64,000 bases of DNA from Gracilaria domingensis (lineage: Eukaryota; Rhodophyta; Florideophyceae; Gracilariales; Gracilariaceae). Of this stretch, positions 38,315 through 49,396 are shown piece by piece; within the stretch, counting starts at the first letter, position 1, and each line of letters starts with the position of its first letter. Where the stretch lies: contig VCMS01000192.1 in the NCBI GenBank assembly GCA_022539475.1, positions 43,046 through 107,045 of the forward strand. Direction: 5' to 3'. The notes beneath the pieces were generated by a model. The model ran no database searches. It saw only the letters and a program-made list of their open reading frames with translations, and had not been told where the DNA came from. Position numbers and translations under genes: made by a program.

Positions 38315-41300
38315 ATGGCGTTTTCATGGTACTCTCGCCGAGGTGCCCTTGGCCCCGATACTATGGACACCTCGACGCCTCTCTTCGACGGATACAATTC
38401 CGATGTTCGTCGATTTCTCTTTTTCTTCGAGAACGTTGCCACCCGTGGAAAGCCTGATGAGGAGCGTTCCTCCGAAATCTTGGGCTTCCTAAGTGGTGAC
38501 GCCTTCGATCATTATTATAATAATTTCTCTGTAGATGGCGTGCTCACCCCGAACGCGGCCAACTACATATCAGTTAAGAAGTCCCTGCTCGATCGCTTTG
38601 GCGCTGCTGAGGAACCCGAGGAGTATATCCGAGAAGCTGTGACTGCCCGTTTGGACTACGGTGATCTCCTTGGTTCCCTCCAGCGCATGGACGCTTGCTT
38701 CGACAAGGCCGAGTTCAACGCGAAGGCCAAGTTCGGCCTTCTCCGTAAAGCGGTTATGGAGTACGCAGACCTAGCTCAGTTTGTGATATTCCGCGGAGCA
38801 AGCGACTATAAGTCGTTGAAAGACCTCATCAAATCCTTTGTGGCCGGCAAAAAGGCCCTCGGAGCAGGTGGTTCACTGGCGTTTATGCCTCCTCCGAAGA
38901 AAGTGTTACAAAGGAGGCCCGTCGACCCTTCTGATAGGGATCCCACTGCAGACAAGGTGGATCAGCTAGCTAGTCAGCTTGCAGAACTCACTCTCTTGAT
39001 GAAGAAGAAGTCAGGACCACCTCCGAAGGCTGATGGAGAGCAAGTTTGTGGCTACTGTCAGAAGCCTGGTCACTTTTCTACTCGCTGTCCACAGAATCCG
39101 CATCGCGATACGCGTTGTGGGGGTTGTGGAAAGATGGGACATTCCATCGCAACGTGTTGGAAGCGCCATTCGGAAAAGAAGGTCCGTTTCGATGCCGAAA
39201 ATCAGAAAGAAATCCCGGAAGTTCCCAGACCCAACCAAGTTTCTGTAGTCACCGAGGATGACGTTCAGGATCGCGAGACTGTAGCGATGGCCAAACGAGC
39301 CGCTGATGGCGCCCCATTGCCAAAGCAGGCCCGCCTGGAACATCGGGTTGGTGTCAAGGAGCTTCTGAACCCAGCAAGCGACACCCCATTTCGCTTGATT
39401 CGCTCAGCTACGCGTAATCGATCCGGGAAGCCTAAGAAGGCCTCCACAAAGAAGCTCTCTGGTAAGTCAATGCTCCAGGAGCACGCCGGAAAGTATAACG
39501 TAATGGAGGAGCTCGCGAATGCCCCGACCGGGCTCACATTCGGTCAACTCATTCGCGGGGACGCCGATGCGGCCAAGAAAGATCTGCGTCGAATCATCTC
39601 TGGCCGTTCAACGACCAGAAAGGTCAATGCGACCCAGGTCGAGCGTGAAAACTCTCGTCTTAAGGTTGTGCCTATTACAGTCTATGGAACCATGACCCAA
39701 GCCCTCCTGGACTCTGGCGCTGTCCCGAATCTAATGTCAGCAGAACTAGCGGACCATCTGCTACTGACACCGAACCCCACTGAAAGGACGATTAAAGTAG
39801 CTGATGGCAATGTTGCCCGCATTCGTGGTACTCTAGAGGGCGTTCCTGTAAGGTTCGATGACCTCCGAGTATCCCTCGAGTTTCTTGTTATCGAGAAGCC
39901 CCCCTTCGATGTAATCATCGGGAACCCCACGCTAGAAAAGCTGCATGCCTGTATCGATCTTGGTACACAAGAAGTCACCATGAGTTACAACAAGAAGCAC
40001 GTCGTTATAGGACTCGACTCCGATCGTTCCGGATTAGAAGCATTTGTCCCGTTGTCTGAGACAGATAGCGAAGATTTCACGTCAGACTCTGATGCTATCC
40101 CGTCTGACTCTGAAGATGAGTCGGAGGACTTTGCTAACCTCCCCCTTCCAAAGCAGCGAACAACTGGTGGCGCCGAAGTGACCCTAGTGGCAGTAATGGA
40201 AAGGGATGGGGACGCAGGATCCCAGGATGGCGAAGAGGAGAACGATGGTGAGGAAGAACCCGCCAATGTGACAGCGCAGCCCACCCAAGCCGGGCCGTTC
40301 GAAGGACCTCAAGTATCTGACCAAGCCCGTCGACCGACTCAGGCTGAAGATTCCAACGGCCCTATCTTCACCTGGCGTACCATCGGGACTCAGATCCATC
40401 TGGATAGTTTGACCGCGGAGCGTGGGGAGAACCCTCATGCAAATAATGTGCATATTGCCGGACCCGATGGCCCACAAATTCCTCCAGAGGGAGAAAGGGT
40501 GGCAGTCGGACCAGCACCGCGTCAGCAATCCCAGCTGATCTCCCAGTATGATGATGACGAGGATCGACGATTCGAAGACGCGGAGGAAGAAGTGCAGGCA
40601 GATCCCCCTGTCGAAGAAAGGTCCGGACCCAATCCCTCCTCCTTCCAGAGCGAGTCTACGGATACCAGCGTACAGCCAGAAGATGTGAATGTCGTGATTC
40701 CTACAAGTATTGCACCCAGAGCTAATAACGCCAGCGAGGACAGTGAAGTCCGGCCTCCTGACGATGGGCCCGTAGGTGAAAGCCCGGCGGAGTTCCCAGA
40801 CGGTAGTGACGATGAGGACGACTCCTCACCGGAGGAAGTAGACCTCATTGGCTCACCACTCTACCGCGACTCTGACCTTACCATCCCGATCAGAGACGAA
40901 GTAGTTCTGCTTCCTTTAGCCGAAGGACAGTCAGTTACTGACTTCTTGGACGTGCGGGTTCAATTGCGACATCCAGTACCGTCACCCGCGCGTCCCTCTC
41001 ATCTAGAAGCACAGAACTTACCGCTCAACCGCGTAGGAATACTGGAGGACGACGACTCCGGCGGTTATGTCATAGCATTTGAAGAAGAACTACCTCCGGA
41101 CGAAATCGACGCCCAGACCCCGGGAGATGATGAGCATTCACAAGACCCAAGCCGCGACGAGGAAGTTGTGGCCGAGCCTACGTGCCCAGCGCAAGACATT
41201 GAGTATTCTCTGCAAGATCCAATTGCGCAAGATTCACTCGGTCGCACGCTCGACCGACGTGATTACCCCCCCGACACCAACAAGGAGGAGGTGATTCTAG

Positions 41301-44300
41301 AACGGATCTCTCATCTCCCAAGGGATAGACGGGTGGACCTCCTCGCTGTTCTGGATAACTTGAATGTCATAGCATGGTCCTTGTATGATCTTAGGCCCTC
41401 TGACGTGCCGGTAACGCACAGGTTTGACCTCAGTGTCCGGACCCCAATTCATTCGAAGGTCCGAAGGCTACCCCCAAAGCATGACGACGTTGTTCGGAAA
41501 GAGGTTGACAAAATGTTGTCCGCCGGGATCATCAAGCCGTCCACCTCTCCTTGGTCCTTCCCAGTTGTCATCGCACATAAGAAGGATGGAAAGCCCCGAT
41601 TCTGTGTCGACTATCGGGGTCTGAACCAGGTCATGACGCCCGACAGGTGGCCCCTACCAAACATGGAACAGATCTTTGACGATTTGGGTGGTTGTTCGTT
41701 CTTCACGACCCTAGACCTTTTCTCCGGATACTGGCAGGTGCGTATGGCCCCTGACTGCAAAGAAATGACGACTTTTGTTTGTCGTCGGGGAACCTTCCAA
41801 TTTGAAGTCATGCCTTTTGGTCTCATGAATGCCCCAGCCACGTTTCAAAGGATGATGGACGCGGTCCTTCATGGGGTGGAGTTTGCTCGCGTCTATATAG
41901 ACGACGTTGTCATCTTCTCGAGAAGCCTGGAAGAACATTTGTACCACCTAACCAGGGTGCTCGAGATCCTTGCAAGTCATGGTCTGAAGATAAAAATATC
42001 CAAATGTGATTTTGCACAGCCCCGTATCAAACTGCTTGGTCACGTCATCGACAAGGAGGGCACTTCGGTTGATCAAGACAAGATCGACGTCATCCAAAAG
42101 GCCCCCGAACCATCGACGGTAACCGAGCTCCGAAGTTTTCTCGGTCTAGCCAGTTATTATCGAAGGTTCATAAAGGATTTCGCAAATACGTCAGCAGTAT
42201 TGCATGCTGCCACTACAGGGAAGGGAAAGCTGAATTTCACCAATGAGATGAAGACAGCGTTTAATGATCTAAAGGGAAAGTTAGTTTCCCCGCCGGTCTT
42301 AGCATTTCCCGACTTTGAGAAGCCTTTTAGAGTTGAAACCGATGCTTCTTCAGTCGCGCTTGGTGCCGTTCTGTCACAAAAGAAAGAGGACGGAATGTAT
42401 CACCCAATTCAATTTGCCAGTCGCACGCTTAATGCCGCCGAGCGAAAGTATTCTACTTGCGAGAAAGAGGCCCTAGCCGTGGTCTTTGCCTTGAAAAAGT
42501 TTCGCATGTATCTACTCGGAGGTCTCCCCTTTGAGCTTGTTACGGACCACCAAGCTCTGAAGTATGCATTCCAAAAGAAGGACATTCACGGGCGCCTAGC
42601 CCGATGGATGGACCTGCTAGCGGAATACGAGTTCGTTATAGTCTATAGATCTGGCGATAAGAATCGGGCTGCCGACTATCTCTCTCGCTTTGCCGTTGGG
42701 GATCCACCGGAGCCGGATGATGACGTGTCTGTTGTACTGAATGCAACGGACGAGGTCTATGACTTGGAGCCCTTCTGCGCGCACATCAAGTTGTACCTTG
42801 CCGCCTTTTCTTTTCCTGAAGAAGACCCTAAGATCCGCGCTTTGATTAAGAGGAATGCGAAAAAGTTCTTCCTTTGGGGAGGTCTCCTCTATCGCCGTAC
42901 CAAGAAAGGATTAAGAATGGTACCCTCTGTAAGCAAGCGCCGTGGCATCCTCTCATCCTTTCATGATGACATAGGACATTGGGACTTGGAGGCTACTAAG
43001 GATCTGGTCCAGTTCCGATTCTGGTGGCCTGGAATGTACCCCGACATCGTTTCATATGTTCGCAGTTGTGATGGGTGTCAGTTCACAACACCCCTGCTTA
43101 AGTACCGGCCAGGACAAAGAGCCCCATTGACTGGCCTATTTCATACATTCTCTGTGGACTTCGCCGGTCCTCTTCCGGCTACCAAGAATGGCAACCGTTT
43201 TGCTCTGATTGGTGTAGAACACATAACAGGATGGCCTATTGCCGCGGCCTACGGTAATCAGACCTCTACCACCGTCATTCACTTTGTTCGATCTCAGATC
43301 GTTTCCCCGTTTGGTCCCCCGCTGACGATCGTGTCCGACAACTTCAGTTCCTTCAAAGCCAAGGCAGTCGAGGCATACATGGAAAGTAAGAAGATATCCC
43401 TCAAGCCCACCATGGCCTATGCCCCTATGTCTAATGGCCGTGCTGAAAGAATGGTTGGAACCATCAAGAAATCGATTGCCAAGACAATCTTCAATAAGGG
43501 ACAAGAATGGGATGAAGCCCTCGAGCAAATACTTTACGGATACAGGAGGCGCCGGCTGGGTGGCGGGTTTTCTCCTTTTGAGCTCATGTATGGCACAGTC
43601 CCGCGGATGAGCTCAGACGACCTACCCCCGCTCATCGTAGATCCAACCCCCACTAATCGTCATCATGAACTACTTGCAAATTCCGCAGGCAGAGCTTCCA
43701 GAGTTCTATCTCAACCCAATCGACAAGACGACCCCAAGTCCGGGCACCGGTTCAACGTCGGTGATGAGGTCTTGGTGATACATGGGAAGGCTCTGAATCC
43801 CAACGTGAAATGGCCTGCCTTTCAGTCAAAATTCTACGGACCCTGTAAGGTGGTTAAGGCCAGGCACCCCCGATATGTCCTAGTGTCCCCTCATAATCGC
43901 TACACTAGAGAAGGGGTCCACGCCCGCCGGCTCAAGCGGTATCATCGCCGACCAGTTCATCTGCAGGACGAGGTGGTAGCCACTATTACGGAAGGCGAAG
44001 ACACCCCTGTCCCATATCCCACTCAGATCACTGTAATGCCACTCCGCGTTGACTACAATATCCTCACTGCACCCCACCTCTCGTGTCACTTTATCATTGG
44101 AGGGAAAAGCATACATTCATGGCTTAGCCCTTTGAACGTCTCTATCCCGGAGGTGGAAAGGGTTACCTGGACGCTGACGCATGCCTCACTCGCCCTGTTC
44201 TCAATCTCGGGCCCGTTCTTGAGTCGTAGAGGAGGATCTATCTTAAGAACATTATTTCGACGTGTGCACCAGAACTACGGCAGCAATATCGAGCCAGAAT

Positions 44301-44491
44301 TCGCAGTATATCTTTACCACCATGCAGTCTCCTTGCATGGGCATCTCCCAGAATCGCAATTCTACATACAAGAGACTCAGGACCATATTTCGCACTATGC
44401 TCGCACAGGAATCGCTCGGATACTCAGCTACACCCCCGACCCAGAGAAGCTAGCAGTACCCTTTCTCTTCCACTACACCACCGAGAATTAG
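38315..44491 (+). CDS. Gag-Pol polyprotein of the young Ty3-type element
   Basis: A 2058-residue single frame; the start is ATG 38,315, the first ATG after the promoter, 12 bases before the LTR end. Order: gag capsid (about 1-230); two CCHC knuckles (245-280: CGYCQKPGHFSTRC, CGGCGKMGHSIATC); aspartic protease LLDSGA (Asp466); a long acidic linker (about 590-1000); reverse transcriptase with FVCRRGTFQFEVMPFGL and YIDD (1194-1197); RNase H (ETDAS, Asp1343); integrase HHCC region (His1550 to about Cys1585) and catalytic Asp1615, Asp1675, Glu1711 (35 residues between the last two); C-terminal basic domain. Gag and pol are fused with no frameshift or stop between them. All catalytic residues I can check are present, so the element looks competent. 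Confidence 0.9.
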   Translation: MAFSWYSRRGALGPDTMDTSTPLFDGYNSDVRRFLFFFENVATRGKPDEERSSEILGFLSGDAFDHYYNNFSVDGVLTPNAANYISVKKSLLDRFGAAEEPEEYIREAVTARLDYGDLLGSLQRMDACFDKAEFNAKAKFGLLRKAVMEYADLAQFVIFRGASDYKSLKDLIKSFVAGKKALGAGGSLAFMPPPKKVLQRRPVDPSDRDPTADKVDQLASQLAELTLLMKKKSGPPPKADGEQVCGYCQKPGHFSTRCPQNPHRDTRCGGCGKMGHSIATCWKRHSEKKVRFDAENQKEIPEVPRPNQVSVVTEDDVQDRETVAMAKRAADGAPLPKQARLEHRVGVKELLNPASDTPFRLIRSATRNRSGKPKKASTKKLSGKSMLQEHAGKYNVMEELANAPTGLTFGQLIRGDADAAKKDLRRIISGRSTTRKVNATQVERENSRLKVVPITVYGTMTQALLDSGAVPNLMSAELADHLLLTPNPTERTIKVADGNVARIRGTLEGVPVRFDDLRVSLEFLVIEKPPFDVIIGNPTLEKLHACIDLGTQEVTMSYNKKHVVIGLDSDRSGLEAFVPLSETDSEDFTSDSDAIPSDSEDESEDFANLPLPKQRTTGGAEVTLVAVMERDGDAGSQDGEEENDGEEEPANVTAQPTQAGPFEGPQVSDQARRPTQAEDSNGPIFTWRTIGTQIHLDSLTAERGENPHANNVHIAGPDGPQIPPEGERVAVGPAPRQQSQLISQYDDDEDRRFEDAEEEVQADPPVEERSGPNPSSFQSESTDTSVQPEDVNVVIPTSIAPRANNASEDSEVRPPDDGPVGESPAEFPDGSDDEDDSSPEEVDLIGSPLYRDSDLTIPIRDEVVLLPLAEGQSVTDFLDVRVQLRHPVPSPARPSHLEAQNLPLNRVGILEDDDSGGYVIAFEEELPPDEIDAQTPGDDEHSQDPSRDEEVVAEPTCPAQDIEYSLQDPIAQDSLGRTLDRRDYPPDTNKEEVILERISHLPRDRRVDLLAVLDNLNVIAWSLYDLRPSDVPVTHRFDLSVRTPIHSKVRRLPPKHDDVVRKEVDKMLSAGIIKPSTSPWSFPVVIAHKKDGKPRFCVDYRGLNQVMTPDRWPLPNMEQIFDDLGGCSFFTTLDLFSGYWQVRMAPDCKEMTTFVCRRGTFQFEVMPFGLMNAPATFQRMMDAVLHGVEFARVYIDDVVIFSRSLEEHLYHLTRVLEILASHGLKIKISKCDFAQPRIKLLGHVIDKEGTSVDQDKIDVIQKAPEPSTVTELRSFLGLASYYRRFIKDFANTSAVLHAATTGKGKLNFTNEMKTAFNDLKGKLVSPPVLAFPDFEKPFRVETDASSVALGAVLSQKKEDGMYHPIQFASRTLNAAERKYSTCEKEALAVVFALKKFRMYLLGGLPFELVTDHQALKYAFQKKDIHGRLARWMDLLAEYEFVIVYRSGDKNRAADYLSRFAVGDPPEPDDDVSVVLNATDEVYDLEPFCAHIKLYLAAFSFPEEDPKIRALIKRNAKKFFLWGGLLYRRTKKGLRMVPSVSKRRGILSSFHDDIGHWDLEATKDLVQFRFWWPGMYPDIVSYVRSCDGCQFTTPLLKYRPGQRAPLTGLFHTFSVDFAGPLPATKNGNRFALIGVEHITGWPIAAAYGNQTSTTVIHFVRSQIVSPFGPPLTIVSDNFSSFKAKAVEAYMESKKISLKPTMAYAPMSNGRAERMVGTIKKSIAKTIFNKGQEWDEALEQILYGYRRRRLGGGFSPFELMYGTVPRMSSDDLPPLIVDPTPTNRHHELLANSAGRASRVLSQPNRQDDPKSGHRFNVGDEVLVIHGKALNPNVKWPAFQSKFYGPCKVVKARHPRYVLVSPHNRYTREGVHARRLKRYHRRPVHLQDEVVATITEGEDTPVPYPTQITVMPLRVDYNILTAPHLSCHFIIGGKSIHSWLSPLNVSIPEVERVTWTLTHASLALFSISGPFLSRRGGSILRTLFRRVHQNYGSNIEPEFAVYLYHHAVSLHGHLPESQFYIQETQDHISHYARTGIARILSYTPDPEKLAVPFLFHYTTEN
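38327..38343 (+). promoter_or_regulatory. Primer-binding site, inside the gag coding region
   Basis: TGGTACTCTCGCCGAGG begins directly after the LTR's terminal CA, as expected for annealing of a tRNA ending in CCA. It encodes residues 5 onwards of gag because the start codon lies within the LTR. I cannot name the tRNA without the host tRNA set. Confidence 0.6.
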
Positions 44492-44538
44492 CCCAGTACT
44501 TACGACGCCCGGCGTAGCGTCGTTTGGGTTTGGTGGTG

Positions 44539-46453
44539 TGTGGCCCATCAAACGGTACACGGACAGGTGTGCGTGTCTACACTCCTGCGTTGTGCCCAAC
44601 GCAGCGGTAATACAGAATATAGTTTAAAAATGCTTTATTATAGTTAATCCTATCTTAGGTTTAGTTAGTTTTCTACGCAGAATCTACCTTGCGTGTGGCC
44701 AGGAGGCGCCGCACTACAAGCAGGGCGACATGAGATTGTCTACTTAAGTGGCAGAGAGCGCTCCAACGCTGACCACCCGACCTCATCGGCTGTCAATTGC
44801 CAAATTCGTGGTCACCCACAGGAGGCGCCTGCGCTTGCGCAAATACACGTGCATTCCACGCTGTGTACTGCGTTGCGTAGGCGCCCCCTGTGGCGGCATA
44901 TGCGCTTAAAGTATCTACCACCTACGCCTCTTATAGGCTAGTACGGTAGATACAACGCATCCATTGGCCAAGCCAACCGTACCGTCGATTCCCGCCTGGA
45001 ATCGACGGTGCGGTTGTGCATAAAAGGGCCGGAGCAGTCGCCTCCGACTCAACTCCGGCCAGACCACTTCCCTTCGACGACCTCCCCCCTCCACCACCCC
45101 CACAACCTTCCAACCTCTCTCCTTTTCCCTTTGTCGTCCTCAACCTTTCCTCATCCCCTACTTCTCTCTCTACTTCTCCCCTTGGCGGCCTGGTCTCACC
45201 GCCCTCCCTCGCTCACTGCCACTCACACTGACCCTCTGTCTGGGCTCGTCCTGTGTGAGTAGGCAAAGCGTCTGCACCACCCTTCCATTGGGTTAGCCTT
45301 GTGCAGGCGTGACTCTGCCTTTCATTATCCGCTTTGTTTGGCCTTTCTTGTCTCTTTTGTTCCCTTCGTTGGTGTCTTTCGCTGTTGTTGGTCTATCTGC
45401 CATTCTGTCTTGCCCGAACTACCGTTGTTGTTGTCATCTTCGTTTGTTCCCCGTTTCTTGCTGTTTGGCGGCCTTCTGCTGCCTGCATCCGTTCTATTGC
45501 TTCCCGTTTCGGCCTTGGTCCCTGGTTTTGCTGGTTCTTTCGCGTTGCGATTCTGTTCCTCACATAGTGTTGCTTTGCACCTGTTGTTGCTAGACGCACT
45601 GTGTGATACAGCGTAAGGTTGTCCTTAACCTACGGCCCTGAGGCAATCGTTCAAGAGTAGGTTGTCTACAGCTACTCTTTTGGCATTTTGTGTGACTACT
45701 AACGTTTCGTTTGTTTCACATCAAGTGCCAAGGTCTATCGTTTCATCCAGCGAGTATTCGTCCGTGGTCGATCCGGACGAGCGTATAGAAGAAGTCCCCG
45801 ATCCCGTTCCTCAGATAAAGAAGTCGGCTGTTCAGCCTCTTGACGGGCCACGCGAGCGCCACATCTTTCGTGTAGCCCACCAGAAGGAGAAGCGCCGTCG
45901 TAACCCCCCGCCACGTAAGCAAATCCTAAAGCGCTGCCGCGTCTGCGACATTAAGGTTCAGAGTCAACGCCAGCTTGAAGTTCACCAAGCAGGCCGACGC
46001 CATCGTAGAGCCGTACGTCGCGCCAACTACACCGAGCAGGACATCCACTGCGAGGTTTGTGACATCAAGTTCTCCGAAGCTCACGATCTGCGTGTGCACT
46101 ACAGAAGCCGTCGCCATCGTGCGACCCTTAGGAAGAAGAACAATACTATCTATTAGAGCACAGGTCTCTCTTTTCATTGTCCAGTTGTGACACATTTCTA
46201 TTCATATCTCATTACATATATTATCCTTGTTTGTTCTTCTTTATCTTCTCGCCTATCGTTTGGTATCCCTCTTCTGTTCTTGTGTTCGTGCTTTGTTGTT
46301 TGGCTTCTGCCGCACTCTATCTACGTAAGCTTATATTTGGCTAGTGCTTCTTCGTCCGATTGGACTGGTACTCTACGAGAGCAAACTTTATTTTCATTGT
46401 TTTTGCCCCCTTTGGCTGTAACCGCCGGCGCCGTCACCAAAATGGCGTTTTCA
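44539..46453 (+). repeat. 3' LTR (1915 bp)
   Basis: Nearly identical to the 5' LTR. Just before it lies a G/T-rich stretch (44,521-44,538) in the place of a polypurine tract, which is atypical. At its right end the gag start reads into flanking DNA for only 14 more codons. The zinc-finger frame is repeated here (up to 46,156). Confidence 0.95.
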
Positions 46454-46536
46454 GTATCCAAACCAGAGCAAGCTTTAACTCAGATGAAAACGACCTGACT
46501 CGCATCGAATAAATAATTTGTAATGTAAAAATAGAT

Positions 46537-47031
46537 ATGAACCTTAAAAATGGAGAGCACTGGATGTGGAACCTGTATCATAGATACATCACAGCGTTGG
46601 AATCTGAAGGAATGCAAATTCTGCCGGCTGAAAAGCCACACATATCCATTCCGCATATTATCAAACGTATCAAACCTTCTTGCCTCAGCATCCGCATGAA
46701 AAACATTGTCAGGTGGCGGAAGGATGAAAGATTGGAGAAAAAGAATTTTGGTCTTTTCAAGCCAGTGCCTGCGGTAACGCACTGTGCCCAAACGTGGAAA
46801 GCGCGCGCTAATGTGGTTCACATAATTTCTACGTGCCACGGCCGAAAATGGCTCTTTCTGAGGGACAAAGAAAGAGAAGACAAACTTTGTCATCGCGTTC
46901 AGCTCTCTATCGCGGTCGGCATCTTACGTAGAATAGATTTTACTAAAGAGCAAAGACTAGTCTTCTGTCCTACTGCCAAAAAGACTCATATCCATGGCCA
47001 AACTTTGCACAACCGCCCCCAAGAACTGTAA
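46537..47031 (+). CDS. Hypothetical open frame, 164 residues
   Basis: Starts with ATG and has no domain I can recognise; it is rich in Lys, Arg and His. It is in the same frame as the transposase remnant at 47,248 but separated from it by several stops. It may be part of that decayed gene or not coding at all. Confidence 0.25.
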   Translation: MNLKNGEHWMWNLYHRYITALESEGMQILPAEKPHISIPHIIKRIKPSCLSIRMKNIVRWRKDERLEKKNFGLFKPVPAVTHCAQTWKARANVVHIISTCHGRKWLFLRDKEREDKLCHRVQLSIAVGILRRIDFTKEQRLVFCPTAKKTHIHGQTLHNRPQEL

Positions 47032-47247
47032 AATACAAAACCTGTAGAACGTATCGACTGAAGTCCAACTTCACCAATCGCATTCAAAGTGGTAGATATA
47101 ACGGTAGATACATTCCAATAACTCAGAGTAAACCTAACTGCTCACTATTACCCGAATAAAGGCAAACATTGTCCTCTAAGAAGTATAAAAGCTGACTGAA
47201 ACGTCCCAGCATCCAACAAACCGTATGACCACACTTCCCAACGAGGC

Positions 47248-48012
47248 ATGGCTGTTTTAATATCAAGTAGAACATCGGACGATCGCGTTCATATTTCCAC
47301 TACAACAGCAGTATATATCGTCAACGATGGAAGCAGTCAAAGTGTAGTTGTCATTGGACTTCCTGCCCATACCTCACAACCTTTGCAAACATTCGACGTC
47401 GGTGTTTTCTCGTCGTTTACATCCCACTTACAGGCGGCAGTGCATCGTGCCGCGCAGCTGAAGTCAACATTAGATGCTTTCGATGTAGCCTATTTTGTTA
47501 CGGCGGCCTACGATCAAAGTGTGACAAGGACTAACATAAGGTCCGGCTTTGAAGAAACTGGGACGTTCGTGCACGCAGATTGAAAAGCAAGTGTGGAACC
47601 GCTTGGATGGATTTTTTCTGATGAAAAAGAGAACACTCCATCGTTAGGCGAAGTATTGACTTCCTATAACAAATTAACGCGCTCTTTTCTTTGCGACGCT
47701 AACGTAGTAGAGAGTGGTACCATCCGCATTGACACCAAGAAGGAAGCCAATCTTACGAGCGATCAAGTCATCGACACGTCGGCGAAATGGAAGGAGCGAA
47801 AGAATGAAAGGCCTATCTCAAAGGTAAAAAAGAAAAAGAAGGCTGAAAGTGAGGTGGAGGAGTCTTCCGCCGATCTTCGGCGCTTGGCGCGGTTGGCGCC
47901 AAAGCGCGCTCATTTGCATGAAAAGCTGAAGGAAACTCGCACACACAGGCGTCATCTGCGTCGGCTTTGTGCAGCTTTAGGACGTAATGGTGCTAGATCT
48001 GCCGGTCTTTGA
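47248..48012 (+). pseudogene. C-terminal part of a pogo/Tigger-like transposase, with in-frame stop
   Basis: LPAHTSQPLQTFDVGVFSSF matches the block after the second catalytic residue of pogo-type DDE transposases (usual form: LPP-x-S-T-H-x-LQPLDVGVF), followed by a helix-rich region and IRSGFEETGTF, equivalent to the AFRRTGI block. A TGA at 47,581-47,583 interrupts the frame, which then continues for 142 codons into a Lys-rich tail. The N-terminal DNA-binding and first catalytic parts are missing or unrecognisable. An old, inactive fragment. Confidence 0.55.
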
Positions 48013-48413
48013 GGACCTCACAGTCCTTTTGTGCTGCGAGTTGCAGCCTGCAAGGAGGCTAATGATTGGTTTATTAGGTGTAAACGAGTGTCTTTCATTG
48101 ATTACGGTTCACGTGCGCTCGGGATATTTTGAACCATGTTATGGCATATATTAGTTTTGTGACTGTTTAAGAAGGTTCTTATGCTTAGAATTGTGTTGCG
48201 AATCTTTGTCGTTCGACTTCCAGATTTGTTTATGAGGCTTTGCCAAGTCTTCTCTTTCGACCAAGGGCGGGAGGACATTTTTCTGAGCCTTGTAAGCTGA
48301 ACGGTGCTGCAAACAAGGTGTGGGTTTCTGAAAAGTGACGGTTATCTACATTTGGGCATAGTGCGTCACAAGCGAAGAAACTGGATGTAGAACTCAAAAA
48401 AGAGGCTAACACA
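48013..48413. other. No supported gene
   Basis: About 400 bp between the transposase remnant and a retroelement remnant. I see no coding signal or clear repeat. Confidence 0.5.
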
Positions 48414-49008
48414 ATGTCTAAGGTCGAAGCACAATCCGAATCTTCTTTTGGGTCAAGCGCATTGACTAATCGTCGTAAACGTGGCCGACATGAGCAAAAT
48501 CTTAATACGCAAAGCCGCAACAAATGCAGCAGAGAAACATCTGATGCTGATGGCAACAACGACCGTCAAGCAGCTTCCAAGAAGCAGAAAAAGGACCTTT
48601 TTCCATGCCCTAACAAAGAGTGTGATGGGTTCCATTGGATTGCGGACTGTCCGAATTCCGCGGAAAACAAGAAGGAGAAACTCCGTAAGGAGTACCGAGC
48701 GCAGAAAAAAAAAGGACAATAAGGACAGTAAAGGTGAAAGCTCGGACAAAAAAAGCAGAGTTCATCGCATCGCTGCAAACAAAATTGACTCTCACTTGTC
48801 CTTGTTCAGTTCTCTATTCTGAAATGGCGCAGTTGAAACTGTCCTACTCGCGAATCAGGAATTGGATATAAACCTCATCCCAGAATCCATTTTCAAAAGC
48901 ATCAAAGACGCTAATGAGGGTCTGAAAATTGAGAAGCTCAAACCGTCGTACGTATACTGGCAATTGAAGAATCTAGAATGTAGTTTTTACAGCAATTACG
49001 CAAAGTGA
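48414..49008 (+). pseudogene. Retroelement gag/protease remnant
   Basis: The first frame carries a zinc knuckle of the form C-x4-C-x3-H-x4-C (CPNKECDGFHWIADC) in a Lys-rich context, typical of a gag C-terminus. After a one-base shift at the poly-A tract at about 48,706-48,714, another frame carries VETVLLANQELDINLIPESI, which has the layout of a retroviral-type protease start but lacks the Asp-Ser/Thr-Gly. It then decays. An old fragment of an LTR element. Confidence 0.45.
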
Positions 49009-49396
49009 ACGGCGACGATCACTTTATGAAGAATGCTCACCTCTCAGCTGACGTACATTCGTTTTAGACTTCGCCGTCGCCGTCGTCTTCTGCGCTGCTT
49101 CTCTGAAGATCTGCCTTTTGATAAGCACGTGTTCTTCAACAGAAGCGCTTAGAAGTCGACGCTAGTCGCCCAGCACAAAGCGTCTTATCAGCATAGCGGA
49201 CAGAAAACTTCTAGGCCGCGGAGAAATAACCCATTGACTTTCAACTATACCGCATACACTAAAGACGTACCACACAATCTTTCTCAACGTCACACAGAAC
49301 CTTCCTTACAATAGAAAGCGCTGGTGTTACCCTCACACGCTATTACTACCCTCACTACGTCTTAGATCTTCTTAAACCACATTTTGCTCTTTTACC
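49009..49396. other. No supported gene
   Basis: Contains a GCCGTC-rich patch near 49,075 and nothing I can identify. Confidence 0.4.

Larger units (their letters stand above)
36413..38326 (+). repeat. 5' LTR (1914 bp)
   Basis: Contains a promoter (CATAAAAG at 36,893-36,900), a long ATG-free transcribed region, a zinc-finger open frame and the first 12 bases of gag. LTRs of Ty3 elements are usually a few hundred bp, so this is long. Confidence 0.95.
36413..46453 (+). mobile_element. Young, complete Ty3-type LTR retrotransposon with 1.9-kb LTRs
   Basis: The LTRs at 36,413-38,326 and 44,539-46,453 start TGTGGCCC and end TTTTCA (canonical TG...CA). They differ only by about one substitution (36,421 G versus A) and one inserted base in a C/A run. 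The element is flanked by the 5-bp duplication GTATC (36,408-36,412 and 46,454-46,458). The internal domain order protease, reverse transcriptase, RNase H, integrase makes it Ty3 (gypsy) type. One long open frame covers gag and pol without a stop. The near-identical LTRs and intact frame point to a very recent insertion and possible activity. Confidence 0.95.
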
